From: Arthrobacter psychrochitiniphilus
Lineage (GTDB): Bacteria > Actinomycetota > Actinomycetes > Actinomycetales > Micrococcaceae
Assembly (NCBI RefSeq): GCF_003185915.1
Contig: NZ_QHLZ01000013.1
Span: forward strand, 1 to 64,000
DNA length: 64,000 nucleotides
Direction: 5' to 3'
Made by a program: the position numbers and the translations under genes. The notes beneath the pieces are model-generated. The model was not told where the DNA came from. It worked only from the letters and a program-made list of their open reading frames with translations, and searched no databases. This document shows, in pieces, positions 54,610-63,178 of this stretch. Each line of letters starts with the position of its first letter. Within the stretch, counting starts at the first letter, position 1.

Positions 54610-55815
54610 GTGAATGAAACTCTTCCCATCCTCTTGTCCATCGTGGTTGTGCTCGCCGTCATTGGCGGTCTCGTACCCGTCTTCCTGAACGCTCGCCGGA
54701 ACCGCCAGAACTACACCGGCCCCCGCGATGCCAATGACCCCGCCCCGCTGGATCCCACAAGTCAGGGGGACGCCCAAGGTGGCGGGACTCTGGTGGAGGA
54801 CCGCCCGGAAACCATCGCTCCGCAGCCGGCCATTTTGCCGGAAGAATTGCTGGAGCCGCTTGCCCCTGCCGCCCCGTCGCTCGAGACCCCGCTGCCTGTT
54901 GAGGGCCGGTTGGTGCGCCTACGGGCGCGGCTGTCCAAGTCCAACAATGCGCTGGGCAAGGGCCTGCTGGCGCTGCTCTCCCGCGACACCATTGACGAGG
55001 ACGTGTGGGAAGAGGTTGAGGAGACACTGCTGCTGGCCGACATCGGCACGGATTCCACCATGGAATTGGTGGACACACTGCGTGACCGCGTGAAGGTTCT
55101 GGGCGTGCGCAGCCCAGAGCACGTCCAGTCGATGCTGCGTGAAGAGCTCATCAAGCTCGTGGATCCCTCCATGGACCGCACACTGAACATCACCCGCCAT
55201 GATGACCGCCCGGCCGTGCTCATGGTGGTGGGCGTCAACGGCGTGGGCAAGACCACCACCGTGGGCAAGCTGGCCCGCGTGCTGGTGGCCGAGGATAAGG
55301 ACGTGCTGCTGGGTGCCGCCGATACTTTCCGAGCTGCCGCTGCCGAACAGCTGGCCACGTGGGGTGCGCGGGTGGGCGTTGCCACTGTGAAGTCCGACGT
55401 CGACGGAGCGGACCCTGCCTCCGTCGCCTTTGAAGCAGTCAAGGTGGGCATTGAGACGGAAGTGGACGTGGTCATGATTGACACCGCAGGCCGCCTGCAG
55501 AACAAGATCGGGCTCATGGATGAGCTGGGCAAAGTTAAGCGCGTCATTGAGAAGCAGGCCACGGTTGATGAGGTGCTACTGGTACTGGATGCCACCACGG
55601 GACAAAACGGTCTCACCCAGGCGAAGGTTTTTGCGGAAGTAGTTAATATCACCGGCATTGTGCTGACCAAGCTCGATGGCACGGCAAAGGGTGGCATTGT
55701 GGTGGCCATCCAGAAGACACTGGGAGTCCCCGTGAAGCTGGTGGGCCTGGGCGAAGGTGCCGATGATCTGGCCCCCTTTGACGCCGAAAGTTTTGTTGAT
55801 GCACTTCTAAACTAA
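54610..55815 (+). CDS. ftsY: Signal recognition particle receptor FtsY
   Basis: A 401-aa SRP GTPase at the membrane that receives Ffh-ribosome complexes. It has an N-terminal membrane segment (residues 4-24, PILLSIVVVLAVIGGLVPVFL) and an acidic/Pro-rich linker. The NG domain from about residue 95 holds GVNGVGKTTTVGKLA (G1), DTFRAAAAEQL, DTAGRLQNKIGLM (G3), TKLDGTAKGG (G4) and GLGEGADDLAPFD at the C-terminus. The start is GTG 54610. A terminator follows. Its partner Ffh is encoded at 60046. Confidence 0.95.
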   Translation: MNETLPILLSIVVVLAVIGGLVPVFLNARRNRQNYTGPRDANDPAPLDPTSQGDAQGGGTLVEDRPETIAPQPAILPEELLEPLAPAAPSLETPLPVEGRLVRLRARLSKSNNALGKGLLALLSRDTIDEDVWEEVEETLLLADIGTDSTMELVDTLRDRVKVLGVRSPEHVQSMLREELIKLVDPSMDRTLNITRHDDRPAVLMVVGVNGVGKTTTVGKLARVLVAEDKDVLLGAADTFRAAAAEQLATWGARVGVATVKSDVDGADPASVAFEAVKVGIETEVDVVMIDTAGRLQNKIGLMDELGKVKRVIEKQATVDEVLLVLDATTGQNGLTQAKVFAEVVNITGIVLTKLDGTAKGGIVVAIQKTLGVPVKLVGLGEGADDLAPFDAESFVDALLN

Positions 55816-55852
55816 TGGAATTGGCGGGAGTCCAAGACTCTGAGCCGAACAG

Positions 55853-55884
55853 CAAAAAATGTCCGCCACGGCGGGCATTTTTTG
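55853..55884. terminator. Bidirectional terminator after ftsY
   Basis: AAAAAATGTCCGCC-ACG-GCGGGCATTTTTTG: a G+C-rich stem, with one imperfect pair, between A and T runs that work in either direction. Confidence 0.85.
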
Positions 55885-56395
55885 TTTAAACCGCCATCAG
55901 AGATTCTTACTCCGGGGGTCCGGTGCGGCGTGAGATTACCTCCGTGGGGTGCGGCAGGGGCGGCCTTGAAGTCAGCTGTTTGTGTGTCTCGGCATCCTTT
56001 TCGGGGAACGAATAATCTTTCATGGAGTAGCACTTGTTGAAAACGTTTAACGCACGAAGCGTCGAAAAACCGGGACGCTGCGCATGGCCACCGTGGTCCT
56101 GCGCCTGCGCCTGCGCCTGCTCAACCGAGGTGGCGCCGGCCTGCTCAGCCATTCGGCCCGCACAACGCTCATGCGCCGCAGCAGGAACATTGATCAAGAG
56201 CAGCGCAGCAAATTTGACGGTCTTAACGTGCGCGAAGGCGTCGCTGCCCACGGGATCAGTGAGGTCATGACCAAGGCCGGCATCGTCTAGCCACCCCGAA
56301 CTCCCGGGAAGCGAACGGCTGGGGCAGTGAGCGGCTTGGCTGGAAACACGCCGGAAACGCTTTTGACGCGGTAAGTTAACTCCCCACCGCAAGAC
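55885..56395. other. Gap between ftsY and amtB
   Basis: About 510 bases without a credible gene. It contains a CCTGCG tandem repeat at 56098-56120 (nearly four units). The open frames on both strands look like by-products of that repeat and of high G+C content. Possibly an eroded gene, but I cannot recognise it. Confidence 0.4.
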
Positions 56396-56433
56396 GTAAC
56401 GCAGTGGAAACTTATTCCACGTCCGCGTGAAAC
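56396..56433. promoter_or_regulatory. GlnR-type binding site upstream of amtB
   Basis: GTAAC-n6-GAAAC-n6-CACGT-n6-GAAAC. This matches the actinobacterial GlnR a-b/a-b double box in spacing, with one weak half-site (CACGT for GTnAC). It ends 86 bp before the amtB start. GlnR activates ammonium uptake genes under nitrogen limitation. Confidence 0.7.
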
Positions 56434-56519
56434 ACGCAGCAACTTTCATTGTAAGTGTCCACCATGCACAGCCCCGAAGACGCGGCAGGCAACAACTCTT
56501 GCAACGAAAGGCCAGCAAC

Positions 56520-57905
56520 ATGAATACTGGCGATACAGCATGGGTCCTAATCTCAGCAGCCTTGGTGCTGCTCATGACACCGGGGCTTGCATTCTTTTAC
56601 GGCGGCATGACACGTGCCAAAGCCGTCCTAAACATGATGATGATGAGTTTCGGCGCCATTGGCGTTGTTGCCGTTCTTTGGATCCTGTTCGGCTACTCGG
56701 CTGCCTTTGGCACCGACCTTGGCGGGGGACTGCTGGGGAACCCCTGGGAAAAGCTGGGTCTGCGAGGAGTCCTGGACACCGGTGACGGCGCCCCATTGGT
56801 TGGCTCTGTCCCCGAAGTTGTCTTCGTAGGGTTCCAAGCAACCTTTGCCATCATCACCGTAGCGCTCATCACGGGGGCCATCGCGGACAGGGCAAAGTTT
56901 GGTGCCTGGCTGACCTTTGCCGCCATCTGGGTCACTGTGGTGTATTTCCCGGTGGCACATTGGGTTTTTTCCTTCACCGAGGATGCCAATGGCAAGCCGA
57001 CGGGTGGATGGATAGGCCAAGGACTCGGAGCCATTGACTTTGCCGGAGGCACTGCTGTTCACATCAACTCCGGTGCCGCAGCCCTAGCGCTGGCACTTAT
57101 CCTTGGCCGGCGTAAGGGATTCGGAAAAGATCCCAGCCACCGGCCCCACAACCTCCCCTTCGTGATGTTGGGTGCAGGGCTACTCTGGTTTGGCTGGTTT
57201 GGTTTCAATGCGGGGTCCGCGCTCGGTGCCAATGCCGTGGCTGGCTATGCCTGGATCAACACGCTTGCCGCACCTGCAGCTGCCATCCTTGGCTGGCTCT
57301 TGGTAGAGAAAATCCGTGATGGACACGCCACCTCACTCGGGGCAGCATCGGGGGCCGTGGCCGGACTTGTTGCCATCACCCCCGCATGTTCGGCAATAAC
57401 GCCGCTATGGGCGCTGATGCTGGGGCTCTTGGCCGGGATGCTTTGCGCGCTAGCAGTCGGGTTGAAGTACCGTTTGGGGATTGATGACTCACTGGACGTT
57501 GTTGGGGTTCACCTGGTGGGTGGCCTCGCAGGGACCTTGTTCATTGGCTTGGCGGCTGATCCGAATTCACCCGCCGGTGGCCGGGGTCTGTTCCACGGTG
57601 GCGGGCTGGAACTTCTGGGCAAGCAGGCCATCGCCGCCGGGGCGGTTATGCTCTATTCTTTCCTCGCGGCCTATGCCATCGGGTGGATCATCAACAAGAC
57701 CATGGGATTCCGCATCTCAACAGCCCACGAAGCTGCCGGAATTGACGTCTCAATCCACGCCGAATCCGCCTATGACTTAGGCGGCCGCGCCACGGGCAGC
57801 TTCCAACCACTCTCCGGAAAGAGGCCCGCTGCGGGTCAGTCCGGAACCGATCACCTCACACCAGGGCGCAAGTCCGCAACACAGGAAGCCACGGTGGACG
57901 CATGA
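56520..57905 (+). CDS. amtB: Ammonium transporter AmtB
   Basis: A 461-aa Amt-family ammonium channel, integral membrane protein (11 helices, trimer). It shows ALVLLMTPGLAFFYGGMTRAK (helix 1), DFAGGTAVHINSGAAALAL (signature with pore His) and GLLWFGWFGFNAGSALGANA (second pore His region). The last 60 residues are a hydrophilic tail that can bind PII. ATG 56520 follows GAAAGG; the frame opens earlier at 56427, but inside the promoter box. The stop overlaps the glnK start (ATGA), so the two are coupled. Confidence 0.95.
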   Translation: MNTGDTAWVLISAALVLLMTPGLAFFYGGMTRAKAVLNMMMMSFGAIGVVAVLWILFGYSAAFGTDLGGGLLGNPWEKLGLRGVLDTGDGAPLVGSVPEVVFVGFQATFAIITVALITGAIADRAKFGAWLTFAAIWVTVVYFPVAHWVFSFTEDANGKPTGGWIGQGLGAIDFAGGTAVHINSGAAALALALILGRRKGFGKDPSHRPHNLPFVMLGAGLLWFGWFGFNAGSALGANAVAGYAWINTLAAPAAAILGWLLVEKIRDGHATSLGAASGAVAGLVAITPACSAITPLWALMLGLLAGMLCALAVGLKYRLGIDDSLDVVGVHLVGGLAGTLFIGLAADPNSPAGGRGLFHGGGLELLGKQAIAAGAVMLYSFLAAYAIGWIINKTMGFRISTAHEAAGIDVSIHAESAYDLGGRATGSFQPLSGKRPAAGQSGTDHLTPGRKSATQEATVDA

Positions 57906-58240
57906 AACTCATTACAGCCATCATCAGGCCGGAACAATTAGATGATGTCCGCAGCTCGCTTGAAAGTTATGGCGTGCAGGGGCTGACGGTCAGCTCAGCG
58001 CACGGTTATGGGCGCCAGCGCGGCCACACCGAAATCTACCGAGGTGCCGAATACGCTGTGGACCTGCATGCAAAAATTCGCATCGAGGTCTTGGCCACGG
58101 ATGAGGTGGCCTGGGACTTGATGGACATTATTGTGGGCAGTTCCAATACGGGTAGTCCCGGAGATGGCAAAGTGTGGATGGTGGCCGTGCTGGAGGTTAT
58201 GCGAGTGCGCACAGGTGAGAGGGGCACCGCAGCCATCTAG
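57902..58240 (+). CDS. glnK: PII signal protein GlnK
   Basis: A 112-aa PII protein that blocks AmtB when nitrogen is plentiful. It shows MKLITAIIRPEQLDDVRSSL, the T-loop with modifiable Tyr51 in YRGAEYAVDLHAKI, KIRIEVL, and DGKVWMVAVLEVMRVRTGERG (ATP-binding Lys/Arg). Translationally coupled to amtB, the universal pairing. No glnD (uridylyl/adenylyltransferase) gene follows; the next gene is convergent with its stop four bases away, so the modifying enzyme must be encoded elsewhere if Tyr51 is modified. Confidence 0.95.
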   Translation: MKLITAIIRPEQLDDVRSSLESYGVQGLTVSSAHGYGRQRGHTEIYRGAEYAVDLHAKIRIEVLATDEVAWDLMDIIVGSSNTGSPGDGKVWMVAVLEVMRVRTGERGTAAI

Positions 58241-58244
58241 AGAG

Positions 58245-59738
58245 TTAGTCGTTACTGGTGGTCCAGGCCTGCGGGCCCGAGGAGCCGGCCGCATAGTTTT
58301 CCATGGGGACGGCTCCGGACGCCCAGGCGGCGAACGTCGGTTCCACGATCCGCCAGCACTCTTCGGCGGTATCGCCACGGACGGAGAGCAAGGGATCTGC
58401 GCGCAGGATCCCTTCCAATACTTCGCCATAGGGTAGGAGAGGGTCACTGCCCAGTTCTGCTTCCAACTTGACTCGGTCAAGGGTGAAGACATCTCCCGGG
58501 CCGTTGACATCGAGGTCCAAGACCAGCGTGTCCGGTCCGAAACCAATATGCAGGCGCGTGGGGGAGTCTGTGCCCTTGAAGCCGACGGGCAGATGAGGAA
58601 CCGGTTTGAATGTGACGACCGCTTCCTTACGGGCGTTGCCTAGGGCTTTCCCTGAGCGCAAAATGAACGGCACTCCCGCCCAACGCCAATTATTTATGTA
58701 CACTTCAACCTCTGCGAGGGTCTCGGTGTCATTTGCTGGGTCCACACCGTCTTCATCGATATAGTTCGGGACCTTGCGCTTTCCAATAGTTCCCGAAGTG
58801 TAACGCGCCCGGCGTGTGTACTCGGCCAAATCGTGACCGCTGCGGCCAATGCTGCTGGCTCTTAGTACGGTGGCAATGCTCGAGCGGACGTCTTGCTCAC
58901 CCAACGTTGCCGGGGGTTCCATGGCCATGATGCCCATGACCTGCAGCAGGTGACTTTGGATCATGTCACGCCCTGCACCAGCATGATCGTAATAGCGGGC
59001 TCTGTTTTCCAGAGTGAGTGCTTCATCAAAGAAGATCTCTACCTTTTCAATGTGTTCCCCGTCCCACGAATGCTCCAACAGCCGGTTGGCAAAGCGCAGG
59101 CCCAAAATATTCAAAACTGTGGACTTACCCAGGAAATGATCCACTCGGTGGATGTGGTCCTCAGGAACCAAGGTGGCCAAGGTGGCATTGAGTGCGCGAG
59201 CCGATTCAACGCTGGAACCAAACGGCTTCTCCATAACCAACCGGGTGCCTTCTGGCAGATCCTCGGGAGTCAATGCCGTGCACGCTTTCTGGCTCACCGC
59301 CGGGGGTAGGGCAAAATACAGTGCCACTGGTCCGGGAATATCTTTGAGGAACTGGCCCAACGCTCCCTTGGCGGTCACATCAAGTTGGTGGTAGCTACTT
59401 CCCTCTTGGAGCTGGTGCAATTCTTTGATCCCGGTGTCCGTCGAAGCCCCGTCGGGTTCCATAGCCTCGGAAAAGCTGTCCTTAAGCCGGTCCTGCCACT
59501 GCTGCGGAGACCAATCATCACTGCCAGCTCCCACAAGATTGAGCCCCGGTGCCCGGCCCGAAGCAATCAGCCGGGCCACGCCCGGCAACAAGAGACGGCC
59601 TGTGAGATCTCCCGAAGCCCCCAAAATCACTAAAGTCTTGATCCGCCCGCCGGGGTCCGCAACTGAAGCCGGGGAACCGGCGTCGGGCTGGTTGGATTGT
59701 GTGGAGCGCTGATTGCTGGAAGCTGCAGTGTTTTTCAT
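58245..59738 (-). CDS. Glucose-6-phosphate dehydrogenase-like enzyme
   Basis: About 497 aa from ATG 59738 (MKNTAASSNQ). It has the NADP-binding GASGDLTGRLLLPGVARLI, the MEKPFGSS block, and RVDHFLGKSTVLN around the catalytic His. In classical Zwf this reads RIDHYLGKE; here Ser follows GK instead of Glu. C-terminal glucose-6-phosphate dehydrogenase blocks (IFFDEALTLENRARYYDHAGAGRDMIQ, WRWAGVPFILRSGKAL) are clear. It probably feeds the pentose phosphate pathway, perhaps as a second isoenzyme or with a different cofactor or sugar preference. It stands alone, without opcA or tal/tkt. Confidence 0.85.
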   Translation of the reverse strand: MKNTAASSNQRSTQSNQPDAGSPASVADPGGRIKTLVILGASGDLTGRLLLPGVARLIASGRAPGLNLVGAGSDDWSPQQWQDRLKDSFSEAMEPDGASTDTGIKELHQLQEGSSYHQLDVTAKGALGQFLKDIPGPVALYFALPPAVSQKACTALTPEDLPEGTRLVMEKPFGSSVESARALNATLATLVPEDHIHRVDHFLGKSTVLNILGLRFANRLLEHSWDGEHIEKVEIFFDEALTLENRARYYDHAGAGRDMIQSHLLQVMGIMAMEPPATLGEQDVRSSIATVLRASSIGRSGHDLAEYTRRARYTSGTIGKRKVPNYIDEDGVDPANDTETLAEVEVYINNWRWAGVPFILRSGKALGNARKEAVVTFKPVPHLPVGFKGTDSPTRLHIGFGPDTLVLDLDVNGPGDVFTLDRVKLEAELGSDPLLPYGEVLEGILRADPLLSVRGDTAEECWRIVEPTFAAWASGAVPMENYAAGSSGPQAWTTSND

Positions 59739-60045
59739 CACGTCTTCAGCATGCCACCAATTGGGGCCCTTTTCATGGTCTGGCACAAGCGCCCACAATT
59801 TTCTTTGCCGTGATGTAGTTGCTGGCGAACATGAGGGGTATGCAACGAAGAGGCGCCGTAGTTGGTACCCTTGATAGTTGAGTCCCTCAGGAAAGGGAGT
59901 GGAGCGGTGTTAGCGCCGTCCCACCGGTCTCATCCTGAATAACGTAAATTGCCGCGCACCATGCGCGGGCCGGCCGCAAGGCTGTCCCGCGCGGGCGTTG
60001 GTTAATCCCTGACGAATAATCCCTGACGAAAGAAGTGCGCGGCGC
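59739..60045. promoter_or_regulatory. Leader region of ffh
   Basis: About 300 bases between divergent genes. It contains an inverted repeat CCGCGCA-CCA-TGCGCGG (59952-59968) and a perfect tandem duplication TAATCCCTGACGAA at 60003-60016 and 60017-60030, ending 15 bases before the GTG start. No RNA gene recognised. Confidence 0.5.
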
Positions 60046-61620
60046 GTGTTCAACTCACTATCTGATCGGCTGACAGCAACCTTTAAGAACTTGCGTGGCA
60101 AGGGACGGCTCAGCGAAGCCGACGTCGACGCCACGGTGCGCGAGATCCGTCGGGCCCTGCTGGATGCCGACGTCGCCGTGCCGGTGGTTCGCGAATTCAC
60201 CGCCAAGGTCCGCGAGCGGGCGCTCGGTTCCGAAGTCAACGAGGCGCTGAACCCGGCGCAGCAGATCGTCAAGATTGTCAACGAGGAACTCGTGGCAATT
60301 CTGGGTGGTGAAACCCGCCGCATCAACTTGGCCAAGAACCCGCCCACCGTCATCATGCTGGCCGGTTTGCAAGGTGCTGGCAAGACCACGCTGGCCGGAA
60401 AGCTGTCCAAGTGGCTCAAGGGCCAGGGCCACAGCCCCTTGCTGGTTGCTGCGGATTTGCAGCGCCCCAACGCCGTCAAGCAGCTCCAAGTCAACGGTGA
60501 GCGCGCCGGTGTTCCCGTGTTCGCACCGCACCCCGGTGTCTCCAGCGAGTTTGAATCCGCCACTGGCGATCCCGTAGCCGTTGCCCTGGCCGGGTTGGCG
60601 GAGGCGAAGTCCAAGCTGCATGACGTGGTCATTGTTGACACGGCCGGGCGCTTGGGCATTGATGCGGAACTGATGAAGCAGGCTGCGGACATCCGCGCTG
60701 CCATCAACCCCGACGAGGTCCTCTTCGTCATTGACGCCATGATCGGCCAGGATGCCGTCAACACGGCCCAGGCGTTCAACGAGGGCGTCAACTTTACTGG
60801 TGTAGTCCTGACCAAGCTCGACGGCGACGCCCGAGGTGGTGCCGCACTCTCGGTTGCCTCCATCACCGGCAAGCCCGTCATGTTCGCCTCCACGGGTGAA
60901 TCGCTGGATGACTTTGAGCTGTTCCACCCTGACCGCATGGCCAGCCGAATCCTGGACATGGGTGATGTCCTCACCCTCATTGAGCAGGCTGAAAAGAACT
61001 GGGATAAGGGCGAAGCCGAGCGCATGGCGCGCAAGTTCGCCGACCAAGAAGATTTCACCCTAGATGACTTCCTCTCCCAGATGCAGCAGATCCGCAAAAT
61101 GGGCTCCATGAAGAAGATGCTCATGATGATGCCCGGCGCCGCCGGCATGCGCCAGCAGCTGGAGAACTTCGACGAACGCGAAATTGACCGCGTTGAGGCC
61201 ATTGTTCGCTCCATGACCCCGCACGAACGTGTTGCGCCCAAGATCATTAACGGTTCCCGCCGCGCCCGTATCGCCAAGGGCTCGGGCGTGCATGTTTCCG
61301 AGGTCAACGGCCTGCTGGAGCGTTTTGGCCAGGCTCAGAAGATGATGAAGAAAATGGCTCAGGGCGGCGGCATTCCGGGCATGCCCGGCGTGGCAGGCCC
61401 CGGCGGTTTTAACAGCGCCCGCAAGGGCAAGCAGGGCCCCAAAAAGAAGGCGCGCTCGGGCAACCCGGCCAAGGCTGCCGCCGAGCTTAAGGCCGCGCAG
61501 GAGAAGGCCAACGCGCCCAAGTCCCTGCCCACCGGTGCCGCGTTTGGTGCCGGCGCCGAGGACTTTGACCCCAGCAGCCTGAACCTGCCTAAGGGCTTTG
61601 AGAAGTTCCTGGGCAAGTAG
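60046..61620 (+). CDS. ffh: Signal recognition particle protein Ffh
   Basis: A 524-aa SRP GTPase that binds signal peptides and 4.5S RNA. The N domain covers residues 1-95. The G domain has GLQGAGKTTLAGKLSKWL (G1, about 104), DLQRPNAVKQLQV, DTAGRLGID (G3) and TKLDGDARGGAALSV (G4). The M domain from about 330 includes GSMKKMLMMMPG and RRARIAKGSGVHVSEVNGLLERF (RNA-binding helix). The tail is Gly/Met/Lys-rich. GTG 60046 after GAAAGAAG. A strong terminator follows. Confidence 0.97.
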   Translation: MFNSLSDRLTATFKNLRGKGRLSEADVDATVREIRRALLDADVAVPVVREFTAKVRERALGSEVNEALNPAQQIVKIVNEELVAILGGETRRINLAKNPPTVIMLAGLQGAGKTTLAGKLSKWLKGQGHSPLLVAADLQRPNAVKQLQVNGERAGVPVFAPHPGVSSEFESATGDPVAVALAGLAEAKSKLHDVVIVDTAGRLGIDAELMKQAADIRAAINPDEVLFVIDAMIGQDAVNTAQAFNEGVNFTGVVLTKLDGDARGGAALSVASITGKPVMFASTGESLDDFELFHPDRMASRILDMGDVLTLIEQAEKNWDKGEAERMARKFADQEDFTLDDFLSQMQQIRKMGSMKKMLMMMPGAAGMRQQLENFDEREIDRVEAIVRSMTPHERVAPKIINGSRRARIAKGSGVHVSEVNGLLERFGQAQKMMKKMAQGGGIPGMPGVAGPGGFNSARKGKQGPKKKARSGNPAKAAAELKAAQEKANAPKSLPTGAAFGAGAEDFDPSSLNLPKGFEKFLGK

Positions 61621-61667
61621 GCACATACCAGGGTGCACGCTAGCATCACCCACAGGCAGTGATCAGG

Positions 61668-61714
61668 ACCCGTAGGGGAATCTCCAAGTGATTCCCCTAC
61701 GGGTTCATCTTTTT
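61668..61714 (+). terminator. Intrinsic terminator after ffh
   Basis: ACCCGTAGGGGAATC and GATTCCCCTACGGGT pair perfectly (15 bp) around a 7-base loop, then TCATCTTTTT. Confidence 0.9.
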
Positions 61715-61864
61715 AAAACCTAATTTACCCACGACAGTTCCAGTTTGTAGATTCAGACAGCCCGTAAGAGTCACGCGAAGACCAAACTGATCTACCACCG
61801 CGGGACTCTGCCATGGAGGCGCAAAATAAAAACATTGCGATTACGTGGGGAACCGAAAGTAAGC

Positions 61865-63178
61865 CTTTCTGTTATTGGGAATTTTGGCAGTATCTTTTTT
61901 GACTCTGACCGGATGGACTCCAGGAAACGGTTCAGACAATAACACCGGAAGCTCGGCATCTTCACCGGGTAAGGCGGCCAACACGGCAACTTTTTGCCGA
62001 ACCGCCCAACACGGTCCCCAACTGGATTTGGCCGTTAGTGCGCATCGCTGATTTTTCGGTATCCAACATTTCCGATCTGCAGCAGCTGATGTTCCGCCCG
62101 CTGTATTGGTTCGGCAATGCCGGAAAGGCCGAGGTCAGTGACCAGCTGAGTTTGGCGGCCCAGCTTCTGTCTAGCAACCGGGCAACACGCTCGCCATCAC
62201 TCTCAAGGACTACAAGTGGTCCAACGGGACGGACGTTACCTCCACTGCTGTCATGTTCTGGTACAACATGTCCAAAGCCGAAAAGACCAACTTTGCCGCC
62301 TATGTACCGAGGCAGTTCCCGGACAACCTTTCCTTAGCTACTGCACCGGATGCTAAGACAGTCATGTTCACAACCGACAAGGTTTATAGCGAGCAGTGGA
62401 TGCTGTACAACCAGCTCAGTCAGATCACACCGATGCCCCCGGCCTGGGCTATGACCAGTGCCACGGCCAAGGGCGAGTGTGCCACGAATGAGGCAAGCTG
62501 TGCAGCCGTTTACACCTATCTGGTGTCCGCACCCAAGGATCTGCCTACCTACGCAACGAACCCGTTGTGGAAGGTTGTTGACGGCCCCTGGATGCTCAAG
62601 AGTTTCAATGCCGACAGGCACATCACCTTTGACCCGAGCACCAAGTACTCCGGATCGGTGAAGGCCACCCTGAAGGAATTCATTGAGGTGCCGTTCACTA
62701 CGGACGCCGCCGAGTTCAATGTCTTGCGCGGTGCCAGCGCCATAGATGTGGGCTATATTCCCACGCAAGATCTGAGCTCCCCGCGTCCTGCCAACTCCAC
62801 ACCAGATCAACCAGGGCCAAATCCACTCAGTGCCAACTACACTATGGCGCCGTGGAATCTGTACGGCATCAACTACTTCCCGATCAACTACAACAACCCC
62901 ACGGTGGTGCCGGTCTTCAAGCAGCTGTACTTCCGCCAGGCACTGCAATCCGTGGTTGACCAGAAAGGAATCATCACCAACGCGGCTAAGAATTACGGCT
63001 TCCAGACCACCGGCCCCGTGCCGCTGTTCCCGGAGAGTCCGCTGATTTCTACCACGGAGCAAACTAACCCCTACCCGTTCGACATCTCCGCAGCCACCAA
63101 GTACCTCACGGACAATGGCTGGTCCGTCACGCCGGGCCAGGCCGCAACGTGTACCAAACCCGGAACGGCGGCCGGCCG
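61865..63178 (+). pseudogene. Peptide ABC transporter substrate-binding protein (SBP_bac_5), frameshifted
   Basis: The pieces of an oligopeptide-binding lipoprotein are spread over frames. FLLLGILAVSFLTLTGW (61865-61916) is a lipoprotein signal whose lipobox Cys is replaced by Trp (TGG 61914-61916). The frame is then lost at a T run, 61991-61995. EPPNTVPNWIWPLV ... ISDLQQLMFRPLYWFG follows, and a second frameshift occurs near 62170-62185. From there to about 63170 a long frame gives YKWSNGTDVTSTAVMFWYN, PYPFDISAATKYLTDNGWSV and other family blocks. The last 250 residues are missing. It is followed directly by an ATPase remnant. Confidence 0.88.

Noticed and set aside
55907..56575. 222-aa minus-strand frame upstream of amtB
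   Set aside because: It crosses the GlnR box and the CCTGCG repeat and has no recognisable domain.
59910..61307. 465-aa Ser/Arg-rich frame antisense to ffh
   Set aside because: Low-complexity shadow of the G+C-rich ffh gene.
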